This document shows positions 36,931 to 46,657 of a stretch of 64,000 bases of DNA, piece by piece. The stretch lies in assembly GCF_000420805.1 (NCBI RefSeq), contig NZ_ATVQ01000005.1, forward strand, positions 1 to 64,000, given 5' to 3'. The translations under genes and the position numbers were made by a program. Within the stretch, counting starts at the first letter, position 1, and the number at the start of each line of letters is the position of its first letter. This DNA comes from Yaniella halotolerans DSM 15476 (GTDB lineage Bacteria; Actinomycetota; Actinomycetes; Actinomycetales; Micrococcaceae). The notes under the pieces were generated by a model. That model did no database searches, was not told the DNA's origin, and saw nothing but the letters and a program-made list of their open reading frames with translations.

Positions 36931-37476
36931 CTACTCGCTCGGCGTTGTCTCCTGCGGGGCAACACCCTCGGGAATCTCATCGAGGTCGGCCTCACCCGGC
37001 ACCACCTCGGTATCAGATGGATCCGTACAGCCGCCATCGGACGGAATACGTGCCGCGGCATTGCCAACATCCACCATCACGGATGATGACGACACGCGCT
37101 CACCATCAAAGAGCACTTCCATCGCCGGCTCGCGACCATACGTCGTGATTCGCCAGTTGGTCCCTTCCTCACGCACAACCCAGTCCACACCATTGGCCCC
37201 GACACACTCATCGGTGGTTGGCCCAGGATTCTGCACACCACAGCGGAAGACGGCCGCAGCGGGCTCACCCCAGGCGGCAGTTGACTGAGAATCCGTACGA
37301 CGACGTTCATGCCCGGCAATCTCCTCGGGCATCGCCACCATAGCCTGAGCACACAACGGATCGGTGGCGTTCGGGGCCACTTCGATATCTGCCACCAACG
37401 AGGTACACGCGGTGAGCGTCAACCCACTGACAACAGCAAGTGCAGCACCACGGACAACGTGCGATCTTTTAGCCAT
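36931..37476 (-). CDS. DUF3515 lipoprotein
   Basis: A 181-residue actinobacterial protein of unknown function. The signal peptide with the lipobox LTLTAC (Cys about 24) indicates a membrane-anchored lipoprotein. The extracellular domain has DPLCAQAMVAMPEEIAG, AWGEPAAAVFRCGV and GVDWVVREEGTNWRITTYGR, typical of DUF3515, and an acidic tail. Start ATG at 37476. It is convergent with ddl with no gap between stops. Confidence 0.85.
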   Translation of the reverse strand: MAKRSHVVRGAALAVVSGLTLTACTSLVADIEVAPNATDPLCAQAMVAMPEEIAGHERRRTDSQSTAAWGEPAAAVFRCGVQNPGPTTDECVGANGVDWVVREEGTNWRITTYGREPAMEVLFDGERVSSSSVMVDVGNAAARIPSDGGCTDPSDTEVVPGEADLDEIPEGVAPQETTPSE

Positions 37477-37646
37477 ACTGCTAGCCTAAAACACTTGGCT
37501 AATAGCCCTTGTCACTGTTCGCCCGTGGCGGGCGACAACGCGAACTCATCACACTCACAGCGCGCGCCAAACGTGACACCGCCGACAGGCGATACTATGG
37601 TGGCATGTGATAAAGGCCCGTTTCGGGCGGAATGAAATGATGCAAC

Positions 37647-38717
37647 ATGACTGAAGTGAAGCAAGAACCCTCAAGTACCGGTGCTCCAACGGACCACGGG
37701 TCGGCCAAGCTTATCTTCAACTGGTTAAAGCTGGCCGAATCCGCACTCGGGAACAACTCTGACCGGCTCAACGCCATCAATATTTTTCCTGTTCCAGACG
37801 GGGACACCGGGTCTAACCTGTATCACACAGTTGCTGCTGCAACCCGCGCCCTCGAAAACGTTGACGATGACGCTAGCGTGGGTGCCGCCCTCAACGTTGC
37901 CGCCAGCGCCGCATTGGATCATGCACAAGGAAACTCCGGCACCTTGATTGCCGTCATGCTCAACGCTTTAGCCGAACCACTGGCTGAAGCCCCACGGTTA
38001 ACTGCACCGCTGCTGTCCAGCGGGCTGCAACGCGCCAGTGCTGCAGCATGGGCGGCCCTTTCGGATCCTCAAGAAGGCACCATGTTGACCATTCTGGATA
38101 CCGTGGCCGCCACTGCCAGCAACTACCGTGCCTCCATCACCGACCTGCCGCAGGACTCCCAAAACTCGCGCAAAACCTTAGGGGAGATGTCCTCACGCAT
38201 CGTGGAAACCGCCTGGATGGCCGTCGGTGAAACTGAGAACCAACTCGCCGAACTCACTCGCGCTCAAGTGGTTGACGCCGGCGCAACCGGCCTGCTGCTG
38301 GTTTTTGATGCCCTGCGAGCCACCATCTACGGTGAATCCATCGACCCGGAAATTCTCGAATCGATCCACGGTTTCCACGTGGCACACCCCCACGTCCACG
38401 AAGACATGGAAGTTGCCGAAGCCTACGAGGTCATGTGCTCACTCCAGCTCACCCCGCTGGACGCCGCCACACTGCGCATCGGACTCAACGAAGTCGGCAA
38501 CTCGGTCATCATGAGCCCGATCAACACCGTTGAAGACGACAATGGCACCATCCGCTGGCGCGTCCACGTGCACGTCACCGAACCAGACGATGCCATGAAA
38601 CTCATCAGGCCCCTGGGCGACACCGAAAACCTGGCCATCACACCGTTGCATATCAACAACTCCGAAGCAGCAGCCTGCAGCCCCAGCGCGGAAGCCATCA
38701 CAGAAGAACACAACTAG
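37647..38717 (+). CDS. DAK2-domain protein (FakA-like, short form)
   Basis: Kinase-fold protein related to the fatty-acid kinase subunit FakA and dihydroxyacetone kinases. The N-terminal DAK2 domain has the metal/nucleotide block NIFPVPDGDTGSNLYHT, AALDHAQGNSGTLIAVML and VVDAGATGLLLVFDAL. Residues about 255-340 resemble the start of the FakA middle domain. The 356 residues are shorter than the roughly 550 of full-length FakA. Start ATG at 37647. It lies directly before recG, with coupled stop/start (TAGTG at 38715-38719), the usual place for this family. Confidence 0.82.
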   Translation: MTEVKQEPSSTGAPTDHGSAKLIFNWLKLAESALGNNSDRLNAINIFPVPDGDTGSNLYHTVAAATRALENVDDDASVGAALNVAASAALDHAQGNSGTLIAVMLNALAEPLAEAPRLTAPLLSSGLQRASAAAWAALSDPQEGTMLTILDTVAATASNYRASITDLPQDSQNSRKTLGEMSSRIVETAWMAVGETENQLAELTRAQVVDAGATGLLLVFDALRATIYGESIDPEILESIHGFHVAHPHVHEDMEVAEAYEVMCSLQLTPLDAATLRIGLNEVGNSVIMSPINTVEDDNGTIRWRVHVHVTEPDDAMKLIRPLGDTENLAITPLHINNSEAAACSPSAEAITEEHN

Positions 38718-40915
38718 TGGATCCGTTCAACCAACCACTCGGGCCCATTCTCGGCGAAAAAACCGCCGAGAAACTCGCCAAACACCTCGGACTGACCACC
38801 ACTGGCCACGCGCTGAACTATTTTCCACGCCGCTACATCGAACGCGGCGAACTGACACCCATCACCCAGCTGCCCCTGGGCGAACAAGTCACGGTCATCG
38901 CCCGGGTCATCTCGGCGACCAAACGCCAAATGCGCTCACGCCGCGGATTCCTCATCGACGTCACCGTCTCAGATGAAGCCTCCGACACCGCACTACCCGG
39001 CATGTTGTCCATGGCTTTTTTCAACGGGTGGCCCGCAGAAAAACAGCTCACACCCGGCACCCTGGCCATGTTCCACGGCAAAACCTCCACCTACCGGGGC
39101 GATCTGACCCTCACCAACCCGGACTTCACGGTACTCGGCGACGAATATGACCACACCCAAGCCGATCTGGCCCCCATGCCCGTCTACCCGGCCAAAGCCA
39201 AACTGCCCACCTGGACCATCCGCTCGGCCATCGACACGGTAATCGAAGCCATCAACTGGTCTGCGATCTCCGATCCGGTACCCCAGGAATTCCTTGACAC
39301 ATTGTCACAGTCCCTCCCACCGCTATCGGTGGCCTATGAACATATCCACCGGCCCCAAGAGGTTAGCCAGGCCTATGCCGCCCGACGACGTTTCGCCGCC
39401 CAAGAAGCCCTAATCCTGCAAACGCTGCTGGCACGGCGCCGTCAACGCAACCGGACCACCACACCATCAACCGCATATCCACGAACCGATGACGGCGTCC
39501 TGGCTCATCTGGATGCTCAACTGCCCTTCGAACTCACCGCAGGTCAACACCGGGCCGGTACCGAAATCGCCGCCGAGCTCGATGCCACCCAGCCGATGTC
39601 ACGACTGCTACAGGGTGAAGTGGGCTCGGGCAAAACGCTCGTGGCGCTTCGAGCCATGGCACAGGTCGTGGACGCGGCAGCACAAGCCGTTCTGGTCGCA
39701 CCCACCGAAGTCCTGGCCGGGCAGCACTATCGCTCGCTGACCAAAACCCTGGGCCAACTGGCAACCGCTGGTCAACTCACATCGTGGCAGGGACCCGCCA
39801 CCGAGGTTGTGCTCCTCACCGGGTCGATGACCACGGGACAAAAACAAGAAGCCCTACTGAAAATCACCACCGGACAGGCCGGCATCATCATTGCCACGCA
39901 CGCGATCTTCTCCGATAACGTCCACTTCGCCGACCTCGGCCTGGTCGTCATCGATGAGCAGCACCGCTTCGGTGTAGACCAACGCGAAGCCCTGCGCCAG
40001 GCCAACCCCGGGGTGCACATGTTGGTCATGACTGCCACACCGATTCCACGGTCCGTGGCTATGACGGTCTTCGGGGACCTCGATGTCACCGTGCTAACCG
40101 GTTTGCCCTCGGGGCGACAACCCGTCACCACCCATCTGGCACGGATTGCCCACGGACCACGCATTATCAACCGGGTATGGGAAATCATCGCCGAAGAATT
40201 GGCAGCGGGACACCAAGCCTTCGTAGTGTGCCCAAAGATTGATCCCACCGATACCTCACGAGCCGAAGACGCCGACGACCCATCATCGGATGCCCATGCA
40301 GCCAACGTCATGGACATCACCGAAACCCTCGACGGCATGCCAATCTTCTCCAATGCCCGGATCGCCAGCCTCCACGGACGCCAAGATCAACAAACCCAAG
40401 ATGAGATGATGAGCCAGTTCGTGGCCGGTGAGATCGACATCATCGTGGCCACAACCATCATCGAAGTCGGTGTGGACGTCCCCAACGCCACCGTCATGGC
40501 CATCCTGGACCCCGAATACTTTGGCCTCTCCACCCTGCATCAGCTGCGCGGCCGCGTAGGCCGTGGCCAAGCAGCCGCGCGGTGCTTCCTTGCCACCCGT
40601 CTACCGGACGGACATCCCTCCCTGGACCGGCTTGCCGTAATCGAAGAGACCGAGGACGGATTTGAAATCGCTAAAGCCGACGTTGAACAGCGAGGCGAAG
40701 GTGATGTCCTGGGTGCTGCACAGCACGGGTATGGAAGCCAACTAAAAGTACTGAAGGTCATCCAGCACGCCGAGATGATTAGCCAGGCCGCCACCTGGGT
40801 AGACGCAGCCCTTGCGACAGACGACCAGCTGAGTGCCTATCCACAGTTGGTCACCTCGGTCAAAGCCTGGGAGACTGACCATGAAGATTCGTCCGACTAT
40901 CTAGAAAAGACCTAA
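38717..40915 (+). CDS. recG: ATP-dependent DNA helicase RecG
   Basis: Remodels stalled replication forks and Holliday junctions. The 732 residues show the N-terminal wedge OB-fold (YFPRRYIERGELTPITQLPL), Walker A GEVGSGKTLVALRAM, motif II VVIDEQHRFGVDQREAL, motif III MTATPIPRSVAMTVFGD and motif VI HQLRGRVGRGQAAARC. Length is normal. Start: GTG at 38717 overlapping the previous stop by one base. Confidence 0.96.
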   Translation: MDPFNQPLGPILGEKTAEKLAKHLGLTTTGHALNYFPRRYIERGELTPITQLPLGEQVTVIARVISATKRQMRSRRGFLIDVTVSDEASDTALPGMLSMAFFNGWPAEKQLTPGTLAMFHGKTSTYRGDLTLTNPDFTVLGDEYDHTQADLAPMPVYPAKAKLPTWTIRSAIDTVIEAINWSAISDPVPQEFLDTLSQSLPPLSVAYEHIHRPQEVSQAYAARRRFAAQEALILQTLLARRRQRNRTTTPSTAYPRTDDGVLAHLDAQLPFELTAGQHRAGTEIAAELDATQPMSRLLQGEVGSGKTLVALRAMAQVVDAAAQAVLVAPTEVLAGQHYRSLTKTLGQLATAGQLTSWQGPATEVVLLTGSMTTGQKQEALLKITTGQAGIIIATHAIFSDNVHFADLGLVVIDEQHRFGVDQREALRQANPGVHMLVMTATPIPRSVAMTVFGDLDVTVLTGLPSGRQPVTTHLARIAHGPRIINRVWEIIAEELAAGHQAFVVCPKIDPTDTSRAEDADDPSSDAHAANVMDITETLDGMPIFSNARIASLHGRQDQQTQDEMMSQFVAGEIDIIVATTIIEVGVDVPNATVMAILDPEYFGLSTLHQLRGRVGRGQAAARCFLATRLPDGHPSLDRLAVIEETEDGFEIAKADVEQRGEGDVLGAAQHGYGSQLKVLKVIQHAEMISQAATWVDAALATDDQLSAYPQLVTSVKAWETDHEDSSDYLEKT

Positions 40916-40918
40916 CGT

Positions 40919-41488
40919 ATGTCGAAAATCGTCGCCGGCCAAGCCGGGGGACTGCCTTTGAAAGCTGTCCCCGGTACCTCCACCCGCCCAACTACCGAGC
41001 GAGCAAAAGAAGCTATCTTTTCCTGGCTTGAGTCGCGCGACTGGTTGGAGAACAACGCCGTGCTCGACCTCTACACCGGGTCCGGGGGGCTGGCAGTAGA
41101 AGCAGCCTCGCGCGGTGCCGCCAGCGTGATCGGTGTTGAAGCCGCACGGAAACCAGCACAGATTGCCGAACATAACGCGCAGATCATCAATGAAGCGTTG
41201 GGCCGTGACGTCGTGGTCATCAAACAGCTACCCGTGCAGCGTTTTCTCGGCTCCACTGAACCCTCCAGCTGGGATGTGGTCATCGCCGATCCGCCCTACG
41301 ACATTGAGGCAGACGAGTTGGTAGCCACGATCAGCCAGGTATTTCAGGTGCTGATGGACGACGGGCTCTTCGTACTGGAAACCGCCTATAAATCTGCTGA
41401 GCCAGCCTGGCCCGAGGGTGTTTATGTGGTAGATGCACGCCGCTACGGTGAAGCAATGGTCTACTTCGTACGACGAAACGGATACTAA
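40919..41488 (+). CDS. rsmD: 16S rRNA (guanine-966-N2)-methyltransferase
   Basis: Rossmann-fold SAM methyltransferase acting on the 30S subunit. The 189 residues have RPTTERAKEAIFSWLE, the SAM site LDLYTGSGGLAVEAASRGA and the catalytic VVIADPPYDIEADEL. Start ATG at 40919, three bases after the recG stop. The recG-rsmD-coaD order is conserved. Confidence 0.94.
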   Translation: MSKIVAGQAGGLPLKAVPGTSTRPTTERAKEAIFSWLESRDWLENNAVLDLYTGSGGLAVEAASRGAASVIGVEAARKPAQIAEHNAQIINEALGRDVVVIKQLPVQRFLGSTEPSSWDVVIADPPYDIEADELVATISQVFQVLMDDGLFVLETAYKSAEPAWPEGVYVVDARRYGEAMVYFVRRNGY

Positions 41489-41552
41489 CGATTCAGCAAG
41501 CCACGCTGCCTAAACATAGAAGCTCGGTTCAATATCCGATACATTGACATTT

Positions 41553-42023
41553 ATGCAACGTGCAGTATGTCCCGGATCATTTGACCCTGTCCACAACGGC
41601 CACATCGAAATCATCATTCGAGCCGCCTCACTATTCGACGAAGTCATCGTCGCGGTATCAAATAATCCGGCGAAAAACTATCGGTTCGACCTGCAAGAGC
41701 GCATGGATATGATTTCCGAAACGCTCAAATCGATCCAAGGCGTTATCGTCATGCCGCTGGGTACGGGGCTGATTGCAGACTTCGCACGTGAGCACGGCGC
41801 CCAAGCCATGGTCAAAGGCATTCGCAACTCAACTGATCTGAACTACGAAATGCCCATGGCGACCTTCAATCGCCACCTCTCCAGCGTGGAAACCGTCTTC
41901 CTGCCGGCAGATTCTCGCTATCAGCATGTTTCCTCAACCCTCGTCAAAGAAATTGTTGGGTTCAAAGGCGATATCACCGATTTCATCCCGTTCGCCGTCG
42001 CACAACGATTCGGCCTGCGCTAG
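41553..42023 (+). CDS. coaD: Phosphopantetheine adenylyltransferase
   Basis: Penultimate step of coenzyme A synthesis. The 156 residues include the T/HxGH site in CPGSFDPVHNGHIEII, NPAKNYRFDLQERMDMI, VKGIRNSTDLNYEMPMA and a closing SSTLVKEIVGFKGD. Start: ATG at 41553, seven bases after TACATT and without a ribosome-binding site; a TTG at 41544 is less likely. In many relatives yceD-rpmF-rnc-mutM follows; here a polysaccharide block intervenes. Confidence 0.95.
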   Translation: MQRAVCPGSFDPVHNGHIEIIIRAASLFDEVIVAVSNNPAKNYRFDLQERMDMISETLKSIQGVIVMPLGTGLIADFAREHGAQAMVKGIRNSTDLNYEMPMATFNRHLSSVETVFLPADSRYQHVSSTLVKEIVGFKGDITDFIPFAVAQRFGLR

Positions 42024-42031
42024 GACTCGGG

Positions 42032-44131
42032 CTATTGCTGTTCTGGTTCAGCGGTATCAGCCAGCATGTCAAAGATCTGCCCCACACGGTGATCCCAGGT
42101 TTCTCTGGCACGCACCAGGGGAATCCCTGGGGCACCTGTTTGAATCAGGGTATTAATCCCCGTTCTAATAGCATCTTCAGTCCGCTCCACAGCCTTCCCG
42201 AGCTGATTTGATTCGACGAAATTGGCAATCCCCATATCTTTGAAACAAATGATCGGATAGCCGCGTTCGATCATGGTCATCGTTTTGTATGGAAAGCTGT
42301 GCTTTGCATACTCGCTCTCCATCAAAATTGCGCCCAGCGTTTGCGAAGTGCGCGGTCTATAGAGATTCATCGTTGTATTGAGGATTCTTACTCGATCAGA
42401 ATCTAACAATCCAATTCGGTTTAGCGCATCCCGAAGTTCAGGTTCCTCTGGCTTCCTGACGACAAAATCGATTAGCACATCGTCGTCTGTATCGCGCAAA
42501 GCCGCCAGATATATGTCCATGCTATAAATGCTTGAAATGCCACCGGCATAAAGCACGGTAGTTGCGTTGCGTGCTGAAATCCAATGATCATCGAAAACGT
42601 TCTGTGGTTGTACCCCTGGAGGGAGGGCAAACCAGTCTCGGTGTTTTTCTCCTACGGAGTCTAAGAGCTGGTTAAAGCCCTGCCCAGCGGCATTGCTTGG
42701 TGCTGCCAAAATGTCGACTTGTTCTTCGAGGCGATGTAGCTCATGCAACCCATCTATTCGGAGTTGCTGAGCAAGTTGGTCGGGCCACGGATCTTCGTCG
42801 AATGCACCGAGCCAATGCACATCACGAACGAACCACATAGCATTGCCACCTTGGTGGATAAAACCATCAAGAAATTCTGCTAGTAAATCGGCACGGGGCA
42901 TCGGCATGGGGCGTGTCGAATTTTCACCATAAAATATGCCTGGGGCCCGTCCACTTCGGATCAGTTCTTGCGCTAATCGAACTCTTCTCTGGAGAGAATG
43001 GTCAGATGAGCCATAAATAGCCAGTGCATCCTTCGGTCTAAAGGCTTCATACATGTTTCTGACGCGTTGGTGTCGCGCACCATTCACCCTGTCCTGAAGC
43101 AGACCCGATGAAAAAAAGATGTTGAGTGGTTGCGTGCACGTCGTAGCCGGAAGTTCTTCGAACCAAGGTTCTAAATTCCTACTCCAAAGTTCGTCGAGGA
43201 CTTCTAGAAAATCTTCTTGGTCTCGATATGGAGCCGATACTTGCTTATTGAGTGAAAGTCTCTCCGGAGATTCAATAACTTCTGTCATTTTCTGGACACA
43301 TTGCAACCCCCGTGCTCGATGGGGCAGATCTAGATCCCTGCTCAACTCAGCCATCCCGATCGTTTGATCGACTACGATACGGTCGGCGTCATACTGGAGT
43401 GCATGCAAAATGGTGGAATGATGTGGTCCGGTACCAACGATGATTGCGTAGGAAAACCGACCGAGTCTTTCTGCTAGCGCATCATAGAGATCGCGGCCGT
43501 CTACGAGATCGCTGGAAGTATATAGAGATGTCACATTGACTAGCTCGATTCGACCGTTTTGCGCTAGTCCATCCTTGCTAGCTCGAAGTAATTGGTGCGC
43601 TTCATTTTTTGCAGACGTCGGATAGATGATCGCGATATCGCCAGATGGTGACGTCAGGTAATTTCGGTCCGCTGGGGTGGGATATCTCATCCGAAGATGG
43701 GGGAGAGGTGAGTGCTTCTCAAGTGCTTTGTCCATTTCCCAGGGGTCTTCGAGCATCAAGCGGTCTGTTGTTCCCAGGACATCCGCGAATGCTTCGTTTT
43801 GGGGGCTCTTTGAAACATCGAGTGCGCCGCGCCAGAGCAGGGGATAGACGCGACCATCGAAATTTCGTGCGGCAAAGGACGAAGCCATCAAGCCAGAAGA
43901 TATACAAAGATCAATTTGTTTTGCCGCGCTTGTTTTGGCGAACCAATTGCGTGCCATCGGTGAACGGCGCGTATGCTGTCCGCCCATCCACAGAGGCACA
44001 TTGTCATCCTGAGGAATCCAGCGACCAGAAGTGTGATAGGTGAACACGACATGCCCGCTCGATACTAAAGTGCTATAGATCGAACCTTCTGCCGGACCGA
44101 CATCTCCAGTAATAAATAAAATGGTAGCCAT
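42032..44131 (-). CDS. Large glycosyltransferase-like protein, surface polysaccharide cluster
   Basis: A 699-residue protein with GT-B-like features, probably cytoplasmic. The N-terminus (ATILFITGDVGPAEGSIYST) looks like a nucleotide-fold start; the second half has IFFSSGLLQDRVNGARHQRVR and VDILAAPSNAAGQGFNQLLD. The stretch from AGGISSIYSMDIYLAALRDT to SFPYKTMTMIERGYPIICFKD matches the donor-binding end of GT4-type enzymes. Two tandem GT-B-like units are possible. Sugar specificity is unknown. Start: ATG at 44131, just after the preceding gene; a TTG at 44137 is possible. Last gene of a minus-strand operon, converging on coaD. Confidence 0.65.
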   Translation of the reverse strand: MATILFITGDVGPAEGSIYSTLVSSGHVVFTYHTSGRWIPQDDNVPLWMGGQHTRRSPMARNWFAKTSAAKQIDLCISSGLMASSFAARNFDGRVYPLLWRGALDVSKSPQNEAFADVLGTTDRLMLEDPWEMDKALEKHSPLPHLRMRYPTPADRNYLTSPSGDIAIIYPTSAKNEAHQLLRASKDGLAQNGRIELVNVTSLYTSSDLVDGRDLYDALAERLGRFSYAIIVGTGPHHSTILHALQYDADRIVVDQTIGMAELSRDLDLPHRARGLQCVQKMTEVIESPERLSLNKQVSAPYRDQEDFLEVLDELWSRNLEPWFEELPATTCTQPLNIFFSSGLLQDRVNGARHQRVRNMYEAFRPKDALAIYGSSDHSLQRRVRLAQELIRSGRAPGIFYGENSTRPMPMPRADLLAEFLDGFIHQGGNAMWFVRDVHWLGAFDEDPWPDQLAQQLRIDGLHELHRLEEQVDILAAPSNAAGQGFNQLLDSVGEKHRDWFALPPGVQPQNVFDDHWISARNATTVLYAGGISSIYSMDIYLAALRDTDDDVLIDFVVRKPEEPELRDALNRIGLLDSDRVRILNTTMNLYRPRTSQTLGAILMESEYAKHSFPYKTMTMIERGYPIICFKDMGIANFVESNQLGKAVERTEDAIRTGINTLIQTGAPGIPLVRARETWDHRVGQIFDMLADTAEPEQQ

Positions 44132-44137
44132 GCTCAA

Positions 44138-45190
44138 TTAGTCTCCGAGACCGAGTATGAACAACTCGTGGTCCAAGGTCGCCCGTTGCTTCGATACATC
44201 TGAGGTTTTCCGGTCTGGGAGAATATGTACGCGGTTTGACGGGAACGGTGTACGCAAATCATCGTCTGCCGCGCGAAGCCACCAGGGGGATCTGAATATG
44301 AATGTCTTCGGTTGAGATGGATGCGAGAGGACGTCCTGCCAAAAATGCTGGGATTCGATCGACCGTTCGATGGCTTGTTCTAGCTGCTTTCCGTCTTTAT
44401 ACGTCGGAATGTTGCGAACCCACCTGGACGTCTCACGTCCGTGAACGAATATGTGAACTTCCAGGACGGGTAGGAATGGTTTCAGCGCCGTCCAAATATC
44501 AGCAGTCAAGAAATGTACACTCACCGACGTGTAATGTTCATGTGCCAGTAGAGTCGCGATGTCGCGACCTTGCCCAAATAGCAGCCGCACTCCATTACGC
44601 TCTATGATGCTGGAATCGTTGGTAGAACCAGTAACCACCGTATCGACCGCAATGCCTGCTGCAAGATAACTCTTAATTCTTTGATGTAAGTGGTTATGCT
44701 GACGCTTCTTCGTATGCGAAGGATACTGACCCGTGAGGACGAGATGACGAGGCGTGCTATTCCGTTGTCCCTCGAGATATTTATCAACAAGGGTATTATC
44801 AGCTGAACTGTCCTGGTCTTGATTTTTCTGAGTCTTCCGTGAATTGTTCTCGTTGAGGCGTTTACGTAATCGCTGAGTCTCTTGCCTAGCGTTTCGCAAT
44901 TGCTTGTGCAGTAGATCGTGCTCGAGCGCTAACATTGGCAACACCATGTCCGAGTTGTAGGTGCTTCCAATATCGTCCGGTGACATGGCAATCTTCTGAG
45001 CATTGCGATCGAGGTCGTGTGCAACGTTCGTCTTCGTGGTGGCAGAAGGTTGACTCGTTGGTTGTGGCAGCGACTCGGCTACAATCCGTTTGATTCTGTT
45101 GCGTACGCTCTCTGGAGCTCTCCGGTATAAACCTTTGACAACCTTCGACGCTGTGCTTTGGGAGGTTTTCTTGGACATCGATCTTCTCAT
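44138..45190 (-). CDS. Glycosyltransferase-like N-terminal half with coiled-coil head
   Basis: A 350-residue protein. Residues 1-45 are strongly basic (KVVKGLYRRAPESVRNRIKR), then a coiled coil (about 85-120, LEHDLLHKQLRNARQETQRL). From about 145 comes a GT-B acceptor-like domain (HLVLTGQYPSHTKKRQHNHL, then AGIAVDTVVTG) ending in PSNRVHILPD, where GT4 enzymes usually pass into the donor-binding domain. That second domain is missing, so this is either truncated or works with the next protein. The start ATG follows the dehydrogenase stop directly, and its own stop directly precedes the next gene, so the three are coupled. Confidence 0.6.
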   Translation of the reverse strand: MRRSMSKKTSQSTASKVVKGLYRRAPESVRNRIKRIVAESLPQPTSQPSATTKTNVAHDLDRNAQKIAMSPDDIGSTYNSDMVLPMLALEHDLLHKQLRNARQETQRLRKRLNENNSRKTQKNQDQDSSADNTLVDKYLEGQRNSTPRHLVLTGQYPSHTKKRQHNHLHQRIKSYLAAGIAVDTVVTGSTNDSSIIERNGVRLLFGQGRDIATLLAHEHYTSVSVHFLTADIWTALKPFLPVLEVHIFVHGRETSRWVRNIPTYKDGKQLEQAIERSIESQHFWQDVLSHPSQPKTFIFRSPWWLRAADDDLRTPFPSNRVHILPDRKTSDVSKQRATLDHELFILGLGD

Positions 45191-46498
45191 TTACCTTGAG
45201 TCTGAAGCTGGTCGGCCGATGACCAGATGTGTTACACCGCTCCATGTTTTCGAATCGGTGATGTTGCGGCCATCGAGTAGCGTCTTGATCCCTGGTAGGT
45301 CCTTGGGAGTGAGCGAACGATATTCAGCATGATCGGCCTGAATCACAGCAGCATCGATATTTTCTCCGAGTTGATAGGGAGCGAAGCCCATTGCAACGAG
45401 TTCTTGATCCGAATAGAGCGGATCATGAACCGACACGAGGGCACCTCGCGTACGCAATTCCTCAACGGTCGGGAATACCCCAGAAAACGCAGTCTCTTTT
45501 ACTCCGCCTCGGTACGAAGCACCAAGAACTACAACATGCTGATTTCGAATCGAACCATGAGCCGCATCTAATATATTCACCGCGGTCTTGGGCATCGTCA
45601 TGTTGGTCGCACGGGCCGTGCGGACGATCTCAGCCTCCGGATCATTCCAGAGGTAAAGACGCGGATAGACGGGGATGCAGTGGCCACCGACCGCTATACC
45701 AGGACGATGGATGTGACTATATGGTTGCGAGTTCGAGGCCTCAATAACGCTGTAAATGTCTATACCGTGCTCACCTGCAAATCGCGCAAATTCATTCGCC
45801 AGACCGATATTCACGTCTCGGTAGGTTGTCTCTGCTAATTTTGCCATCTCAGCTGCTTCTGCAGAACCTAAGTCCCAAACCCCATTGGCTCTCTCCAGAT
45901 CGATCCGGTCATCAAAATCCAACGCGGTTTCGTAGAATTGCTGTGCTTGCTTTGCTCCGACTTGAGACAGGGCACCGATGAGTTTCGGATAGCGACGTAA
46001 ATCTTCGAAGACCCTACCGGTTAGAACACGTTCTGGGGAAAAGACAAGATGAAAATCTTCGCCTTCGACAAGCCCAGAGGTTTGCTCAATCATGGGTTTC
46101 CAGCGTGTACGTGTGGTTCCCACCGGCAGCGTCGTTTCATAGGAGACGAGCGTTTGTTTGGTGAGGTGTCTCGCCAATTCTTGTGTAGCAGTGTCCATCC
46201 ACGCGAAGTCCGGCACACCTTCAGTGTCAACGAAGAGTGGAACTACGATAACGACTACTTCGGAATTGGGAATAGCCTTTTGGTATGAAGTGGTGGCCGA
46301 AAGCTTTCCATCGTTGATGACATGTTGGAGTTTTTCCTGAAGATACGCTTCTCCAGGGAAAGGCTCTTTGCCCTCGTTGATTGTGTCGACAGTGTTTTGG
46401 TTGATATCGACGCCTGTAACTTGATGACCCTTCGAAGCAAACTGCACCGCTAGGGGAAGGCCAATTTTGCCTAGCCCAATCACTGAAACGTTCGTCAA
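45191..46498 (-). CDS. wbpA: Nucleotide-sugar 6-dehydrogenase (WbpA-like)
   Basis: NAD-dependent four-electron oxidation of a UDP-HexNAc to the uronic acid. The 435 residues carry the Rossmann VSVIGLGKIGLPLAVQFASK, YETTLPVGTTRTRW, FSPERVLTGRVFEDLRRYPK, AEMAKLAETTYRDVNIGLAN and the catalytic cysteine in IAVGGHCIPVYPRLYL. With the WbpB/E/D homologues encoded divergently it likely makes UDP-GlcNAcA. Start: TTG at 46498 with AAAGGG upstream; no ATG fits. It differs from the WecC-like enzyme at 58711 (GGHCIPVYP against GGHCIAVDP). Substrate is inferred from neighbours. Confidence 0.8.
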   Translation of the reverse strand: MTNVSVIGLGKIGLPLAVQFASKGHQVTGVDINQNTVDTINEGKEPFPGEAYLQEKLQHVINDGKLSATTSYQKAIPNSEVVVIVVPLFVDTEGVPDFAWMDTATQELARHLTKQTLVSYETTLPVGTTRTRWKPMIEQTSGLVEGEDFHLVFSPERVLTGRVFEDLRRYPKLIGALSQVGAKQAQQFYETALDFDDRIDLERANGVWDLGSAEAAEMAKLAETTYRDVNIGLANEFARFAGEHGIDIYSVIEASNSQPYSHIHRPGIAVGGHCIPVYPRLYLWNDPEAEIVRTARATNMTMPKTAVNILDAAHGSIRNQHVVVLGASYRGGVKETAFSGVFPTVEELRTRGALVSVHDPLYSDQELVAMGFAPYQLGENIDAAVIQADHAEYRSLTPKDLPGIKTLLDGRNITDSKTWSGVTHLVIGRPASDSR

Positions 46499-46657
46499 AA
46501 TCGGCCCTTTCGTATCATCGGGGGACAGTATTGTTTATCTATCCCCGGCGGACGGAACTTAGCATAGGGGTCATAGATAGCCGTGGCTTGTGGTGTGGCA
46601 CGTGATCACAGCACTAGTGTAGCAACGTAAGTGCGCCACATGACTGAAAGGAACTCA

